Assembly: GCA_030686995.1 (NCBI GenBank)
Contig: CM060708.1
Span: forward strand, 260,714,044 to 260,778,043
Direction of reading: 5' to 3'
Origin: Artemisia argyi
Taxonomy: Eukaryota; Streptophyta; Magnoliopsida; Asterales; Asteraceae
Length of the DNA stretch: 64,000 bases
The translations under genes were made by a program, and so were the position numbers. A model generated the notes under the pieces. It searched no databases and was not told the origin of the DNA. It was given only the letters and a program-made list of their open reading frames with translations. Positions 11,345 to 21,721 of this stretch are shown piece after piece; position 1 is the stretch's first letter, and each line of letters begins with the position of its first letter.

Positions 11345-13161
11345 CCGTAATTTTGAAAATAATCCAAATAAAAGGTTTGGTTTACTGTATTAACATATCA
11401 TCAGGCAACGGAACCCTGAGTTGGATCGACGTTAATGAAGATGATTATCAACTTCAGCAAATAAATCTGCAGGCGGGAGACATCTACAGGCTGCAGCCGC
11501 TTACTGTTTTTTTACTTGGAAAACAATTTAGAGTCCGACGAGGCACTACAGATTTGCGCCCTTTTTCCTGATTCAGAACAAGAGTTACAAGTAAGAGCAT
11601 CGACTTAATTATAAGATAATGCATCATCTGGACGCATAAAAGCATATTTCAATCAACTTAATTCAAATTTAGCATGTATTAGACTTGTATATTTACCAGA
11701 TGTTAATAACTGCAATATCTTCCACATGTTGCAGAATAAACAATTGACTGGAGTATACGCTGGCATTCATGATCTGGTTTTAGGGTTTGACAACAAAGTC
11801 CTTCAAGCAATCCTGAGTGTAATCATTATCTTTCTTTTTATATATTTTGAAATTTCGTACATGAAAATTGAACTTACAGAGGAGTAACTATGCGCCTTGT
11901 CTCTTGGTATTATAGTATAGAGTTAGATTTGTCACGTGTTGTTAATTAGTAAGTGGAAAACCAACACCTAAATCATACTATATTGTAATCTTGAAAGATA
12001 GGCCAACTTAATATAACAATTTTGGATTGAAAACATAAAGTCATTGTCTATATTTCAGGTGCCAGAGGAAGTGGTACAAGATCTGAGAGGCGGAGAGAGG
12101 CAACCACTTATTGTGCAAATACAACCTGAAGCGATTAATTCCATCTTGGAAGTTAATTCTCGTGTTATTAGAGCCTTTCTAGGATTAACCAAGAATTCTA
12201 ACATTTTCGACCTAGTAAACAAACAGAAAAAGAAAAAGAACAAAAAGAAGAAAGACAAAAAGAAAAAAGATAAAAAGGAAGAAGAAGAGAAAGAAGCATA
12301 CAATCTTTTCAAGGCGGATCATGATTTCGATAACGACAATGGATGGAGTGTAACGGTGACAAGTGAACACTTTAATGTGTTAAAAGACTCCAATTTTGGC
12401 GTGTTCATGGTTAATTTAACTGAGGTTAGTTGTTTAAGACTGGTCGTTTTATATATACAGGCTAGATTTTTTTTATTGTAGTATCATGTATTGTTAGTTT
12501 AAGGTTTCCAAAATCTTTTTATTGTTATAAGGGATCAATGAATGGACCACATTCGAACCCAGCAAGTGCACAATTAGCGATCGTGCAACGTGGACCAGGA
12601 ATGGTTCAAGTGGTTTGTCCTAGCATTCCAAGTGAAACAATATGCAAGAACTCGAGATTCAAAGTTGAAGAAGGTGATGTATTTGTGGTGCCAAGATATC
12701 ATTTGATGGCTCAAATGTCCTTCAATAACGAATCTTTTATTTTCGTGGGGTTCACAATGACGTCAAAGAAGAACCCTCCACAGTATCTAGCAGGAAAAAA
12801 GTCGTTTCTCCAAACATTGGATAAAACAGTGTTGGCCAAGTCTTTTGATATTCGTAACACGACAATGATGGATGAAGTTTTGTCAACTGAAGAAGTGTCA
12901 ATCATCTTAGAATGCAAGTCATGTGCTGAGGATCAAAAAAAGTTGATGGAAGAAGAAGCCGTGTGGGAAAGGGTTGACATAGGAGGTGATAAAGTGTCGC
13001 ATTGGGGGGATATGGAAGGAGATAGTAGAGAGTGGCAGTGGGGGGAAAGTGAAGGAGAAATGGCTAGAAGGCAAGAGGAAGATATGCAAAGGAGGCTGAT
13101 GGTGTGGCTGAACAAGCGGCGAAGAGGGCTAGAAGAGCAATGGCTACGAAAAGAGCTGTAG

Positions 13162-14283
13162 CGCAAGAAGGTTGTAGCTGTGAGTCAAGATATCCAATGA
13201 AGGCGAATAGAGTACGTTGATGTGTTGATGGATGATAAATGGTTGTGTTTGTTCTTTTATGTGTTTACTAAACTTGGTTGGTCATTGAGGTTGTCATTTT
13301 GCTAGGGTTTAAAAACACTATAATTGTTGCAAAATGGCAAGGTAACGAAACAGACAACTTGAAATAAAATGGATAAGTTTTACGTACAAGACAAAAAGTT
13401 GGGTAGTATGATAGCTCCCCATTTAATTGCCTTGACTGAAATAAATTAATAATACCGAACGTTGAACACTAGAACTTCTTTTTCTTTCTTTCAAAAAATG
13501 ACATGAATATGAACCTTAGAAATTGCACTTTCAAAATAGCATCAAAACGTCATCCATCATAAAGTAGAAAAGCACCAAATGAAGAAAAGCAATATGACAT
13601 AAGTTAAATTTTTAATGAAGTCTTTGCTAGTTAAACACAAAAGCCGCTTTGAGATAATAAAATATGTAAGACGGCCATTCCAACATCATCATCATCTAGA
13701 CAAATTCATCACCACAATAATTACAAATCTTTTACTTTACTAGAACTTCTAATTCTGTAAACCAAAAGAACTTAATTAGCTTAGGAATTAAGACATGATA
13801 CTTGCCTATTGCATGTCGATCACTTTTAATTCTACAAGTGGTATTCAATTATTGAGATTCATTCTAAAGACGTAAAGTTTGTGTAGATTGTGTGATGAAG
13901 ACTGCTTACATGGATCACATGAACTTACCAAGAACAAATGTTTAAATTACCACTTGAATGAGCTATATCTTGCTTTTTAGTCTATGGGAGAGGTCCTATT
14001 CTAAGAGGCTTTAACTCACATCCACTAGTATTTATACTCTATTGATATTTGAGACGTAAAATTAATCCACTTTTTGTTGGTACCGAACATAGTGAAACAA
14101 TGACATGCATAAGGTCTACGTTTATTGTAATATTTAAGCCCACGTTTTCAATAGACACTCGCACTCCTATAAATTTATTGACCCAAAGTGAGGTTTACCA
14201 ACCCTAATATGCAAATTAATCCGTTCCATTCGTAATTACAATAATCTTTAAGCAATTATGTTCGTATTTGTTTTTGTTTTGTA
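13162..14283. other. 3' flank and spacer
   Basis: AT-rich flank of vicilin-like gene 2. AATAAA at 13363-13368 could serve as its poly(A) signal, about 200 bp after the stop. Nothing else is recognised. Confidence 0.5.
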
Positions 14284-14640
14284 GATAAGAAAACTTAATA
14301 TGAGAAATAATGATAACTACATATTTGAGATGCATCAATTTGAATTAAATGCATCTCTATTTATTTAGATGCATCTCAGTTAGTTTCGAAAATGATTTTG
14401 AAGTGAAAATGATGCAAAGTAACATTAGCAATAATTTTAACTTGCAGAGAACGAAAAATATATAGGGTTTGTTTAATTTGATGAAATGCATTTAATATAA
14501 ATGTATATGCATATAATTTTTAGCTATAAAATATATTATAGTGTATCTAAAAGATTATGAATGCATCTAATTCAAGCTGATGCATCTATAATGTATAGTT
14601 ATATTTATTTCTCAACCCTCTTACTTTAAGGTTTCTTATC
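14284..14640. mobile_element. MITE-like element with long terminal inverted repeats
   Basis: The left arm from 14,284 (GATAAGAAAACTTAA, TGAGAAATAATGATAACTA, then GATGCATCAATTTGAATTAA) matches the reverse complement of the right arm (GATAAGAAACCTTAA, TGAGAAATAAATATAACTA, GATGCATCAGCTTGAATTAG). The arms are about 70 bp with small indels; the centre is AT-rich and non-coding. No clear target duplication is seen, so the family is undecided. Confidence 0.6.
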
Positions 14641-14953
14641 ATTTGATCATAAGCTTATTTTGCTAACATGTGTCTATCAGACACATGTTATGGTATATGT
14701 TTAAAGAGCTAATTGTTAGATTTCGCGACGCGCAAAATTTTCACATTATTAATTTTGGGAAGAAAAAAATCTTAATTTGTATATATACATATGTATATTA
14801 GTTATTTCTTTTAGATTATTACTATTTTATTGCAACTAAAAATATAAAAGTTAATTTACCTTGTATAATATATTACAAAAACTGCTTTATTTTAAAAGTT
14901 GAAAGTCTTTATCTCGTGTATTTATTTGCATATATTAATACTAGTGTTTCAGC

Positions 14954-15365
14954 TTGATATATTTTGCACCCATACGTTCAGCTGATATGTTGCTCTACTT
15001 GTGGGATGGAGGGCTTGATGTATGTGTCGAGTTGAAAGGATCATCGCCCTTGACACAAACTGATATGGCTGATTATGTGTCTGGTCGTGCGGTGATTGAG
15101 GTCGCACAATGTAAACGCGTCAAGTATAAGACTAAGTACGCGGATATTGGATATGGGTTTATCCCCTTCTCATTCTCCTCTTTTGGAGAACTTGAGAAGG
15201 ACACAGTAACATTATTAAAGCGGATCTGAAAGTTTTCTGTTACTCAACAATGGGGAGCGTGCTGCTACTCATATTTTTAGTATGATTAGCTTTACTATAG
15301 CTAAATGAGTGAGGGCCCATTTAATATCTCGGCTTGCCACTAATTTCTTGTAAATCCTATGAATT
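14954..15365 (+). pseudogene. C-terminal fragment of a plant reverse transcriptase-like protein
   Basis: The open stretch 14,954-15,229 contains SADMLLYLWDGGLDVCVELK and IGYGFIPFSFSSFGELEKDT, which I recognise as the C-terminal end of a reverse transcriptase-like ORF repeated in Asteraceae genomes. After an in-frame stop at 15,227 the family sequence continues with frame changes to the (TAA)n tract. It points the opposite way to the RT core fragment at 15,411-16,556, which belongs to the same protein family. Role of the C-terminal part: unknown. Confidence 0.65.
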
Positions 15366-15367
15366 TC

Positions 15368-15409
<42 letters not shown>
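15368..15409. repeat. (TAA)14 microsatellite
   Basis: Fourteen perfect TAA repeats sit exactly between two oppositely oriented fragments of one reverse transcriptase family. Confidence 0.95.
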
Positions 15410-15411
<2 letters not shown>

Positions 15412-15446
15412 GTCCACACCGGCGGTGCCACCAAGTAATTTAACAC

Positions 15447-15559
15447 CATGTAAGGGACGAGCAATACTAAGCAAGAAAACACTTGTAAGTCTACTTCTAG
15501 ACAACATGTAAGGGGCGAGCAAATACTAAGCAGGAAAACACTTGTAAGTCTACTTCTAG
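15447..15559. repeat. 58-bp tandem duplication inside the RT fragment
   Basis: Two copies beginning CATGTAAGG and ending CTACTTCTAG, at 15,447-15,500 and 15,505-15,559, differ at a few positions. The duplicated segment encodes part of the RT on the minus strand. Confidence 0.85.
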
Positions 15560-15573
15560 GGTCTTAATTTGGC

Positions 15574-15574
<1 letters not shown>

Positions 15575-15615
<41 letters not shown>
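15575..15615. repeat. 41-base A homopolymer
   Basis: Uninterrupted A run inside the minus-strand RT pseudogene, where only a short T run would be expected from the family sequence. It is not at the 3' end of the fragment, so it is not an ordinary retroelement tail. Confidence 0.95.
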
Positions 15616-15617
<2 letters not shown>

Positions 15618-16778
15618 AGTTTTATCAACGTTGAAATGCAAGCTACGACGATGACCATCCTCCATAATTAACTCTAAAACCTTCCCCACAACCAAAGTAT
15701 CTCCGTCAATAGTGTCGTCATCCAAATACCAAGCCTGCAAACAAAGGCTAAAAGAGTCTCCAAGCTTACATATCAAAGGATGTAACACTAAGACAAAAAG
15801 TAGAGTGCCAAGAGGTTCATCCTGCTGCACCCCTTGGCATGACCATAAAGTGTGTTCCTCATAATACAATCTACCTGGGTTAGAATAAATTCCACCCAAC
15901 TTGAAATAGCAGGACATTGAAGACAAATTCTTGTAACATAACTTCTCAATCTACCAAATTGAAGGCATTTTAAAATCCACCAAAAACATTGAAAGACTAA
16001 CATCATCTACACGGTCCCCAATCAAATGATTCACGGCATGAAGCCTCACCTCCTCCCGACACCCCAACACCAAATTATAGATCATCCAAATAACCATTTA
16101 AAGAATGACCAATCATAGCAGCACTAGTCTTGGAAACCAGACGTCTCAAAACAGTACCCACATCTATAGGACGAATACTGCAACCCAACTTAACTAATAG
16201 TGTTAGAGGGGCACTAGCAATATACTCACCCAACATCTTGGGGCATTTCCCAATAATAAACAATAGGAACCCCACTTAAGCAATCCATAAGGTGTTGGAC
16301 ACGCAACACATCCCGTCTACAAGACGTGCCATGAGGAAAACTCTTAATCTTGTCTAAAACAACATATGGAGATGCGATAAGGTGATAATGATCAGTGGTA
16401 GGTGCAGCAAGTTGGGAGCAAGCCTGAAAATGTGCTTAGTCTTTAAGTCCTCGGTAGTTGCATCACTATAAGGAGCAACACCAGAAGATGAAAGAGCTCC
16501 GGCTGCCGCGGTGTAATGGCGATCATAAATCTAATATTCCTTTCACCTAAATCAAGGTCTTCTTCATCAACATCTGATAAAGATTTATTTGGTACCTTTT
16601 TAAGGGGTCGTCTAAGGCTAAAATCGTTTTTATATGATTAAATATTTCCCTAAATTATTTCCTTTTGCATTTTAGGTACTTGGGATAGAAAATCTGGAAA
16701 CCGGCATGTTTTAGGCTTAAAACGATAAGAAAAGAGAAGAAAACAACCAAGTCTCAAAATCTGTCAGGAAAGGGACCC

Positions 16779-16812
16779 TAATGGCGTCATACTTTACCAA
16801 GTTACGCCGTCA
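16779..16812 (+). promoter_or_regulatory. decayed TGACG palindrome pair, 5' LTR of C
   Basis: TAATGGCGTCA at 16,779 and TTACGCCGTCA at 16,802, start to start 23 bp, correspond to the intact pair at 26,024/26,047 in the 3' LTR. Confidence 0.6.
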
Positions 16813-17056
16813 CTTATTACTGAAGATGGAATTTTGGTAGAAAATTAACAAGCAACATGCCAGAAGAATTTAAGACTCTATAACTTGATAGCGTCAGGTG
16901 TATTTGAAGACCAAAGTCACGTACAAAGTTTAACAAGAGACGCCCCAGATGATTCACTAAGGGACGGCGTCAAGACATTCATGACGGCGCCAAACATTCT
17001 AAGTGACACCATCACAACGGTGACTTGCACAAGACGAAACCCTAATGACGGTGAGC

Positions 17057-17111
17057 TGACGGCGTCACAACATATAAGGTGACGTCGTCACAAGTGTAAG
17101 CTTATATATAC
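17057..17111 (+). promoter_or_regulatory. TGACG palindrome pair and TATA box, 5' LTR of C
   Basis: TGACGGCGTCA (17,057-17,067) and TGACGTCGTCA (17,080-17,090) lie 23 bp apart, followed by TATATATA at 17,104. Paired TGACG motifs close to a TATA box recall the as-1/ocs class of plant and viral enhancers bound by TGA-type bZIP factors; binding here is inferred. Confidence 0.65.
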
Positions 17112-18019
17112 TTTTGCATGTTTTTCATAATTCGTGTAACATCTTGGAGCAGGGTTTTAAGAGAGATTTTCTCAGCTATTGTAAGGGTTTTACAACCCTC
17201 CAAAAACATGTTTCATTGAAGATAAGTTATCATTTTAATCATTCAATATATCTATGTGTTGTTTGATTACTTGTTTATCTTTTCTTTGCTTTAACATGCT
17301 AGCTTAAGTTAATTAGTGTTCGCTTAGATCTAATAAACCTAGTTATTGATCATTGATTTGTTGTCTCTTATTTAATTGATTATCTTGCATTAGGATAAGA
17401 AAACCAGCTAAGTTCTTATATGTATTAGCTTGAACGTCTTATAAAACGCAACCATAGAGTGCATGATTGGTTTTTCTCGTTGTATTTATTGCGTGAATTG
17501 CGGCTTGTAGATCCTAGAAAACTTAATAGACTTTAAGGGTTTTAGGGGAGACTAATGTTCATAGAGTTTCGGACTTCGGCACCTCTCCACGACCAATATT
17601 AAGGAATACAACGCTTCAATTAAAACAAGAACGTCATAATTCAACAAATCAGTAGAAGATAAATAGGGAGTAAGGATATCTAAGTGAACACGCTTTTTCC
17701 TATTATAATAGTTACCAATCTACTTTTCTTGTTAATTTAGTTTAATTGTTATTTTTGGGTTAGTTAATTAGTAACTAACTCCGCCCTCTCTTCAAAACCC
17801 AAGATTTTTACTTGCTTTTCATAAAATATAAAAATACAAAAAGAAGCATCGCTCACCTCTAGACCTATCTCGACATACATCTTGACCTAATGCCACTATT
17901 CTCCTAGAGAACAATCAATCCCCTGAGACTTACCTATACTACACTACAACGATTAGGTACACTGCCTAGGAGGATTGTAAAACTTCGTGTGAGGTCTTGC
18001 AACCACCGCATCAAGTTTT

Positions 18020-18039
18020 TGGCGTCACTGTTGGGGAAC
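18020..18039 (+). other. primer binding site of element C
   Basis: TGGCGTCACTGTTGGGGAAC lies a few bases after the 5' LTR and resembles the tRNA-Asp-type site TGGCGCCGCTGCCGGGGAGG of element B, with C-to-T changes expected from decay of methylated CG sites. Confidence 0.75.
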
Positions 18040-18185
18040 AGTTAATAATTTAGGTTCAATTTCTACTCTTTTAAGTCCACTCACTAGATTCCTATCAAGT
18101 AAGATTTTTATTTTCTTTTTATTAGCTTTCTTATAGTTTATCATTTCTTCGTTCCCTTTGTTCGTAATCCATAGTATTTGCCATC

Positions 18186-19480
18186 ATGGTGGATGATAAT
18201 ATCTAACCCATTGGCCAACCACACCAAGCACACCAACCACACCAAGCACACCAACCACACTAAGACCCAACTCGAGCCCGTACTCTAGGTGAGTACTCCA
18301 AACCAAGCCATCAAGGCTATCGAAACACCATTGAGCTCCCCTAAAGAGCCAATGTGTCTCCCCTGCAATCCGACACCATCCAGGTGCAAAGCGGATGTGC
18401 ATTCCATGGACTTCATTCTGAAGATCCAAACCAACATCTCAAGGATTTCCTAAAAATTGCATATTCCATAGACCTTGATGTTGCCATTCAAGAGACAACG
18501 CATTTGCGTCTCTTCCAATTTTCTCTACGTGACCAAGCTAGTCATTAGCTTGAGCGTTTACCCGCGGGATCTATCTCAACTTGGGATGATCTTACTTCTC
18601 ATTTCCTAGCTCAATTTTTCCCACCGGGGAGAGCTACCAAGCTAAGGAATGACATCTTGATGTTCCAACAACATCAAGGTGAAACTCTTTATGAAGCGTG
18701 GACTCATTTGAAGGACTTACTCTAATAAGTCCCTCATTATGGCATTGATCTTTGGCTTCAAATCCAATTTTCTATGATCATGTCAATCAATCCACAAGAC
18801 AAACCATGACCAAGCGGCCGGTGGTAAGCTACGTGACAAAAATGCGGAAGAATCGTGGGGAATCATAGAAGATCTTTCACTTTATGACAACGAATGTTGG
18901 AATGAACCCCGCGAGTTGAGAAAAACGGTCAAGACAATATCCTTGCCTTCGGATAACTCAAGCATTCCCAACCGTAGGATCATGGAACTTGAAAACCAAG
19001 TCAAGTTTCTCATGAAATCCTATGAATCTCCTAAACCATTAAGTCAAGTGAACAAAATCACTTATTCATGTGAATTATGTAGTGGTCCCCATGACACTCG
19101 TGATTGCATGGAACTCCCCGAACAAGATTTTGCGGATTATGCATCCTCGCACACCAACGGAGCAGGAGATAAGTGGTTCACTTTCAAACCCGAGCAAAAC
19201 ACTCTTGGTGATTCATACAACCCAGCTTGGAATAATCACCCGAACTTTAGGTGGAAACAAAACCAAAATTCTTCTCAAAACAATTTTACAAATCCACCTA
19301 ATCGTTTTCAATCAAACGGTTCATCCTCGAGCCGTACCTTTAGCAATAATCCTTCTAACAATTCTAATAATCTTGAAGGGTTAGCGTATAATTTTATGGC
19401 ATCTCAAGAGGCTCGTTTGTCCAAGTTTGAAGTTGATTTCAAACAACAACAAAGCGAGATGGCAAATAAAATTGACAACT
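18186..19480 (+). pseudogene. gag of element C (retrotransposon gag domain and zinc knuckle)
   Basis: Reading from ATG 18,186, with many stops and frame changes, the gag family sequence is clear: DPNQHLKDFLKIAYSIDLDV, LFQFSLRDQAS, then FFPPGRATKLRNDILMFQQH and GETLYEAWTHLKDLL (retrotransposon gag domain, nucleocapsid precursor). An open stretch 18,916-19,480 continues with a zinc knuckle CELCSGPHDTRDC (19,069-19,107; C-x2-C-x3-H-x4-C, one residue shorter than the canonical knuckle), an Asn/Ser/Pro-rich linker and FMASQEARLSKFEVDFKQQQ. The knuckle would bind element RNA during packaging. Several in-frame stops make it non-functional as a whole. Confidence 0.8.
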
Positions 19481-20482
19481 AGTTAAAGGCTCTCAAAAAC
19501 CTAGTGATAGCCCCTTCAAGTAGAGTAGCTAGGAACGCAAGTGAGGGTAGTGAAATCAAAGATCCATCATCCTCAAAACATGTCCACTTTGCTAACACCA
19601 TTACTCTACTACCACCAAATAAGCTTAGTGAGGATGAAGAGCAAGAAATTGTAATGGAAGTTAGTAGTGATCCTAGGAAGGAGACAACAGATGATGAGAG
19701 TAAGGAAGAAGGAGAAGTAGGTAATGAATACTTTAATAGGTTCCCCACAAAATATGAACGTGCATACCATAAGCATTTGTTAGATAACCCCAATCCACCA
19801 TATTACATGAATCTACCAATTAGCGGGTGACCCATCTAACATAAATATACCATGTAATATCGGGCATGTACATGTGTAGAAGACTTACATTGACTTTAAG
19901 TCCCCCATAAATATTATGACTAGGATACACGACAATTGGATCATGAAAAAGCAACTGGCACCTAGGAGAGATCACCATAAGGAAAGACAAGTAATTTTGT
20001 GGGGCGAGTTAAGGCAATGCATGTTTTTGTTGGAAATTTCACATATGTTATGGATTTTGTGATAGCGGAGGATATTAGTCCCGCGGTTGATTATTGTTTG
20101 ACTCGCGTAGTGTTACGTAGGCCATTTGAGGAAACTTCTTAGATGACTTAGTCCCGCGATTGATTATTGTTTGACTCACGTAGTGTTACGTAGGCCATTT
20201 GAGGAAACTTCTTAGATGACTTATGACCCATCCTTAGGGATAGTTAGGTTTAAAGATGAAACGAATGAAATTGCCTACCAAATGCTGCATAAGATTGAAC
20301 AATTTAGATGACTATCAAGTTTAGAGATGGAATATAAGCAATCGGTTTACTATAGGAATGAAGAAGATAAGAGAAGAGGTGTAGACTATGTGACGAAGAA
20401 GATACTTGGTTTTTACAAAGAATGTTTACAATTAGGTCCGAAATACAAAACCAAGATAGAAGATGACCATGGAGTCACGTAA
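19481..20482 (+). pseudogene. gag-protease linker and protease-region remnant of element C
   Basis: An acidic linker (ORF 19,504-19,830, with EVGNEYFNRFPTKYERAYHK) is followed by broken frames. I recognise the layout as that of Asteraceae Athila-like polyproteins, in which a retropepsin-like domain ends near a conserved LGFYKECL-like motif; here LVFTKNVYN in a shifted frame near 20,410. No intact protease remains. A 73-bp tandem duplication (20,077-20,222) lies inside it. Confidence 0.6.
20077..20222. repeat. 73-bp tandem duplication in element C
   Basis: Two near-identical copies beginning AGTCCCGCG and ending CTTCTTAGATGACTTA lie in the decayed protease region. Confidence 0.9.
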
Positions 20483-20535
20483 TAGGCCATGACTTTTAGT
20501 CTAGCTACAAGACTCGTTAATAAAGAAAAGGGCTT

Positions 20536-20553
20536 CTTGGGAGGCAACCCAAG
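20536..20553 (+). other. CTTGGG-aggcaa-CCCAAG hairpin
   Basis: A perfect 6-bp stem with a 6-base loop, shortly after the end of the gag/protease frame. I recall the same phrase in many plant gypsy elements at this place. A partial second copy (GCAACCCAAGC) begins the downstream direct repeat at about 23,192. Confidence 0.7.
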
Positions 20554-21078
20554 CTTTTTTTTTTTGTTTGTTTGTTTGATCTTTTTTTTTGGGTCATATA
20601 TGTCCTATCATCATTGCTTAATCTTTCATGTTTCGGATAAATTTGTGAAAATATTTTATTTTGTTTTTAACCTCGTTTTAATTGCATATAAAAGTATTTT
20701 ACAAAAAGATAAATGTAGGGAAGATCATATTTGTTTAAAAGAACAAATTCGAACATGAAAGTTAACAATTGATGATTAGCATATATTCTATTGTATTTGT
20801 GTGTTTGTTTGAGTCAAATGATTGTATCAAGTCACAATGAATGTTTTGCATAATTTTCAGGTTTTAATACTCGAATTTTTCCAGAAATATTCCAGAAACA
20901 AACACAAAAATATTGTCAGGGAAATCCTGGCAGCGTCAGGCACTGTAGCAGCACAATTTTCTAGAATTTTGTTTTTCTGCTGGAACTTAATTTTGAAAAT
21001 TTCCAAAATTTTTAAATTTTCATAAATTTGTAAACATTTATTTTGCAAGCATCATATCTTATTCACTTTCTAGGAGTA
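20545..21078 (+). repeat. direct repeat copy 1 flanking the accessory-ORF cassette of C
   Basis: From GCAACCCAAGCTTTTT to about 21,078 the sequence parallels 23,192-23,757 at recognisable landmarks: TTGTTTTTAACCTCGT, ATATAAAAGTATTTTAC, CAAATTCGAACATGAA, TTTGAGTCAAATG, TGCAAGCATCATATCTT. It contains one decayed TGACG-type box at 20,928. Confidence 0.75.
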
Positions 21079-21127
21079 AGTTTTCATAAATTTGAAAATC
21101 CATGAGAAACATCATCCCACGGGCACG

Positions 21128-21187
21128 TGACGGCGTCAGGAATTAAAACTTGACGACGTCACCTCGCTCACCCAGCTCTTATAATCA
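21128..21187 (+). promoter_or_regulatory. putative internal promoter of the C accessory ORF
   Basis: TGACGGCGTCA (21,128-21,138) and TGACGACGTCA (21,151-21,161) repeat the LTR promoter pair with the same 23-bp spacing. A TATA-like TTATAATC follows near 21,179, then a C/A-rich leader typical of plant 5' UTRs. The arrangement copies the LTR promoter, so an internal transcript is inferred. Confidence 0.55.
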
Positions 21188-21294
21188 AATACCAATCACT
21201 TTCATCACAAACCCCACAAACTTTATCCACCCCACACCCACCCACCGAATCTCCAAGGTCCAATTCACCAATTATCGTCGCTAATCTCCACGTG

Positions 21295-21718
21295 GTAAGT
21301 AATTTTTATTCATCCTTTTCGCTTCAATTACTCGTAGGGTCTATCGATTTCATAAACCCCCAATAATCAAAACCCTAGGGTTGATTCATGATTAGAACTT
21401 ATAATGCCCTTTAATTAGTGTTGTTTTGGCAATGATTAAGGCATTAGATAGTGTTAATCAATTGGGTTTATTGACTTAAGGGGGTATGAATTCTAACCGA
21501 AAACTATGGACCAATTACCCATTTGGCTGTGAAAAGGGGTGTTTGGTTTATGAACTCAAAGTTTGAATATTCATTTTTCCCTCGTAATCCCGGATTCGAA
21601 AAGTGATGAACCTGACGGCGTCATTTCGCAGAGAGTGACAGCGTCAGGCGTGTCTGCTGTTCAACCATCCCCTTTGGTCATTATCTAATTCTTTCCATTC
21701 CTTCCTATTTTGTCCCAG
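21295..21718 (+). other. 5'-UTR intron before the C accessory ORF
   Basis: Donor CGTG/GTAAGT and acceptor TTTTGTCCCAG/GA flank 424 AT-rich bases, with the ATG 4 bp into the next exon. A further TGACG pair (21,613/21,636) lies inside. Splicing is inferred from consensus sites. Confidence 0.5.
21613..21646 (+). promoter_or_regulatory. TGACG palindrome pair inside the leader intron of C
   Basis: TGACGGCGTCA at 21,613 and TGACAGCGTCA at 21,636, 23 bp start to start, as in the LTRs. Confidence 0.6.
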
Positions 21719-21721
21719 GAA

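Larger units (their letters stand above)
3395..13161 (+). pseudogene. vicilin-like seed storage gene 2, split by a CACTA element and frame-broken
   Basis: Five exons: 3395-3723 (signal peptide, N-terminal cupin start; VKKDERWPIVLSDYGKITAV), 11405-11590 (first cupin; SGNGTLSWIDVNEDDYQL, AGDIYRLQP), 11735-11818 (GIHDLVLGFDNKVLQAIL), 12059-12424 (linker and second cupin start) and 12532-13161 (second cupin, charged tail, stop 13159-13161). All splice sites are GT/AG and phases join. Two single-base frame breaks are seen. The first is in the A run 3402-3406, where the ATG at 3395 is out of frame with the signal peptide (HIIYLVFFAIYFIPLVLYF) and mature protein. The second is in the T7 run 11507-11513, after which the family sequence continues in another frame. 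A 6.2-kb transposon lies in intron 1. Exon 4 has a Lys/Glu-rich insertion (about 12,223-12,295) longer than in gene 1. Homopolymer sequencing error could mimic both breaks; if so the gene is intact with a large intron. Confidence 0.8.
15411..16556 (-). pseudogene. reverse transcriptase core fragment (non-LTR-type RT family)
   Basis: Read on the minus strand, successive frames give recognisable RT motifs: SFPHGTSCRRDVLRVQHLMD near 16,300, GKCPKMLGEYIASAPLTLLV near 16,240, the CQGVQQ-PLG-LLF block near 15,830, and AWYLDDD near 15,730, equivalent to the polymerase xxDD box. The chain is broken by frame changes. It contains a 41-A tract (T on the coding strand) within a KT-(V/F)-FW codon context and a 58-bp tandem duplication downstream, then ends at VDF against the (TAA)n tract. 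The family is an RT ORF common in Asteraceae; its exact retroelement class is uncertain. Confidence 0.7.
16575..18013 (+). repeat. 5' LTR of element C
   Basis: Pairs with 25,821-27,265. Shared landmarks are AAATATT-CCCTAAATTATTTCC, TTTTAGGTACTT, the TGACG palindrome pairs, the TATATATA box at 17,104, GAAGATAAGT and GATTTTTACTTGCTTT. It ends CCGCATCA just before the primer site. Confidence 0.85.
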
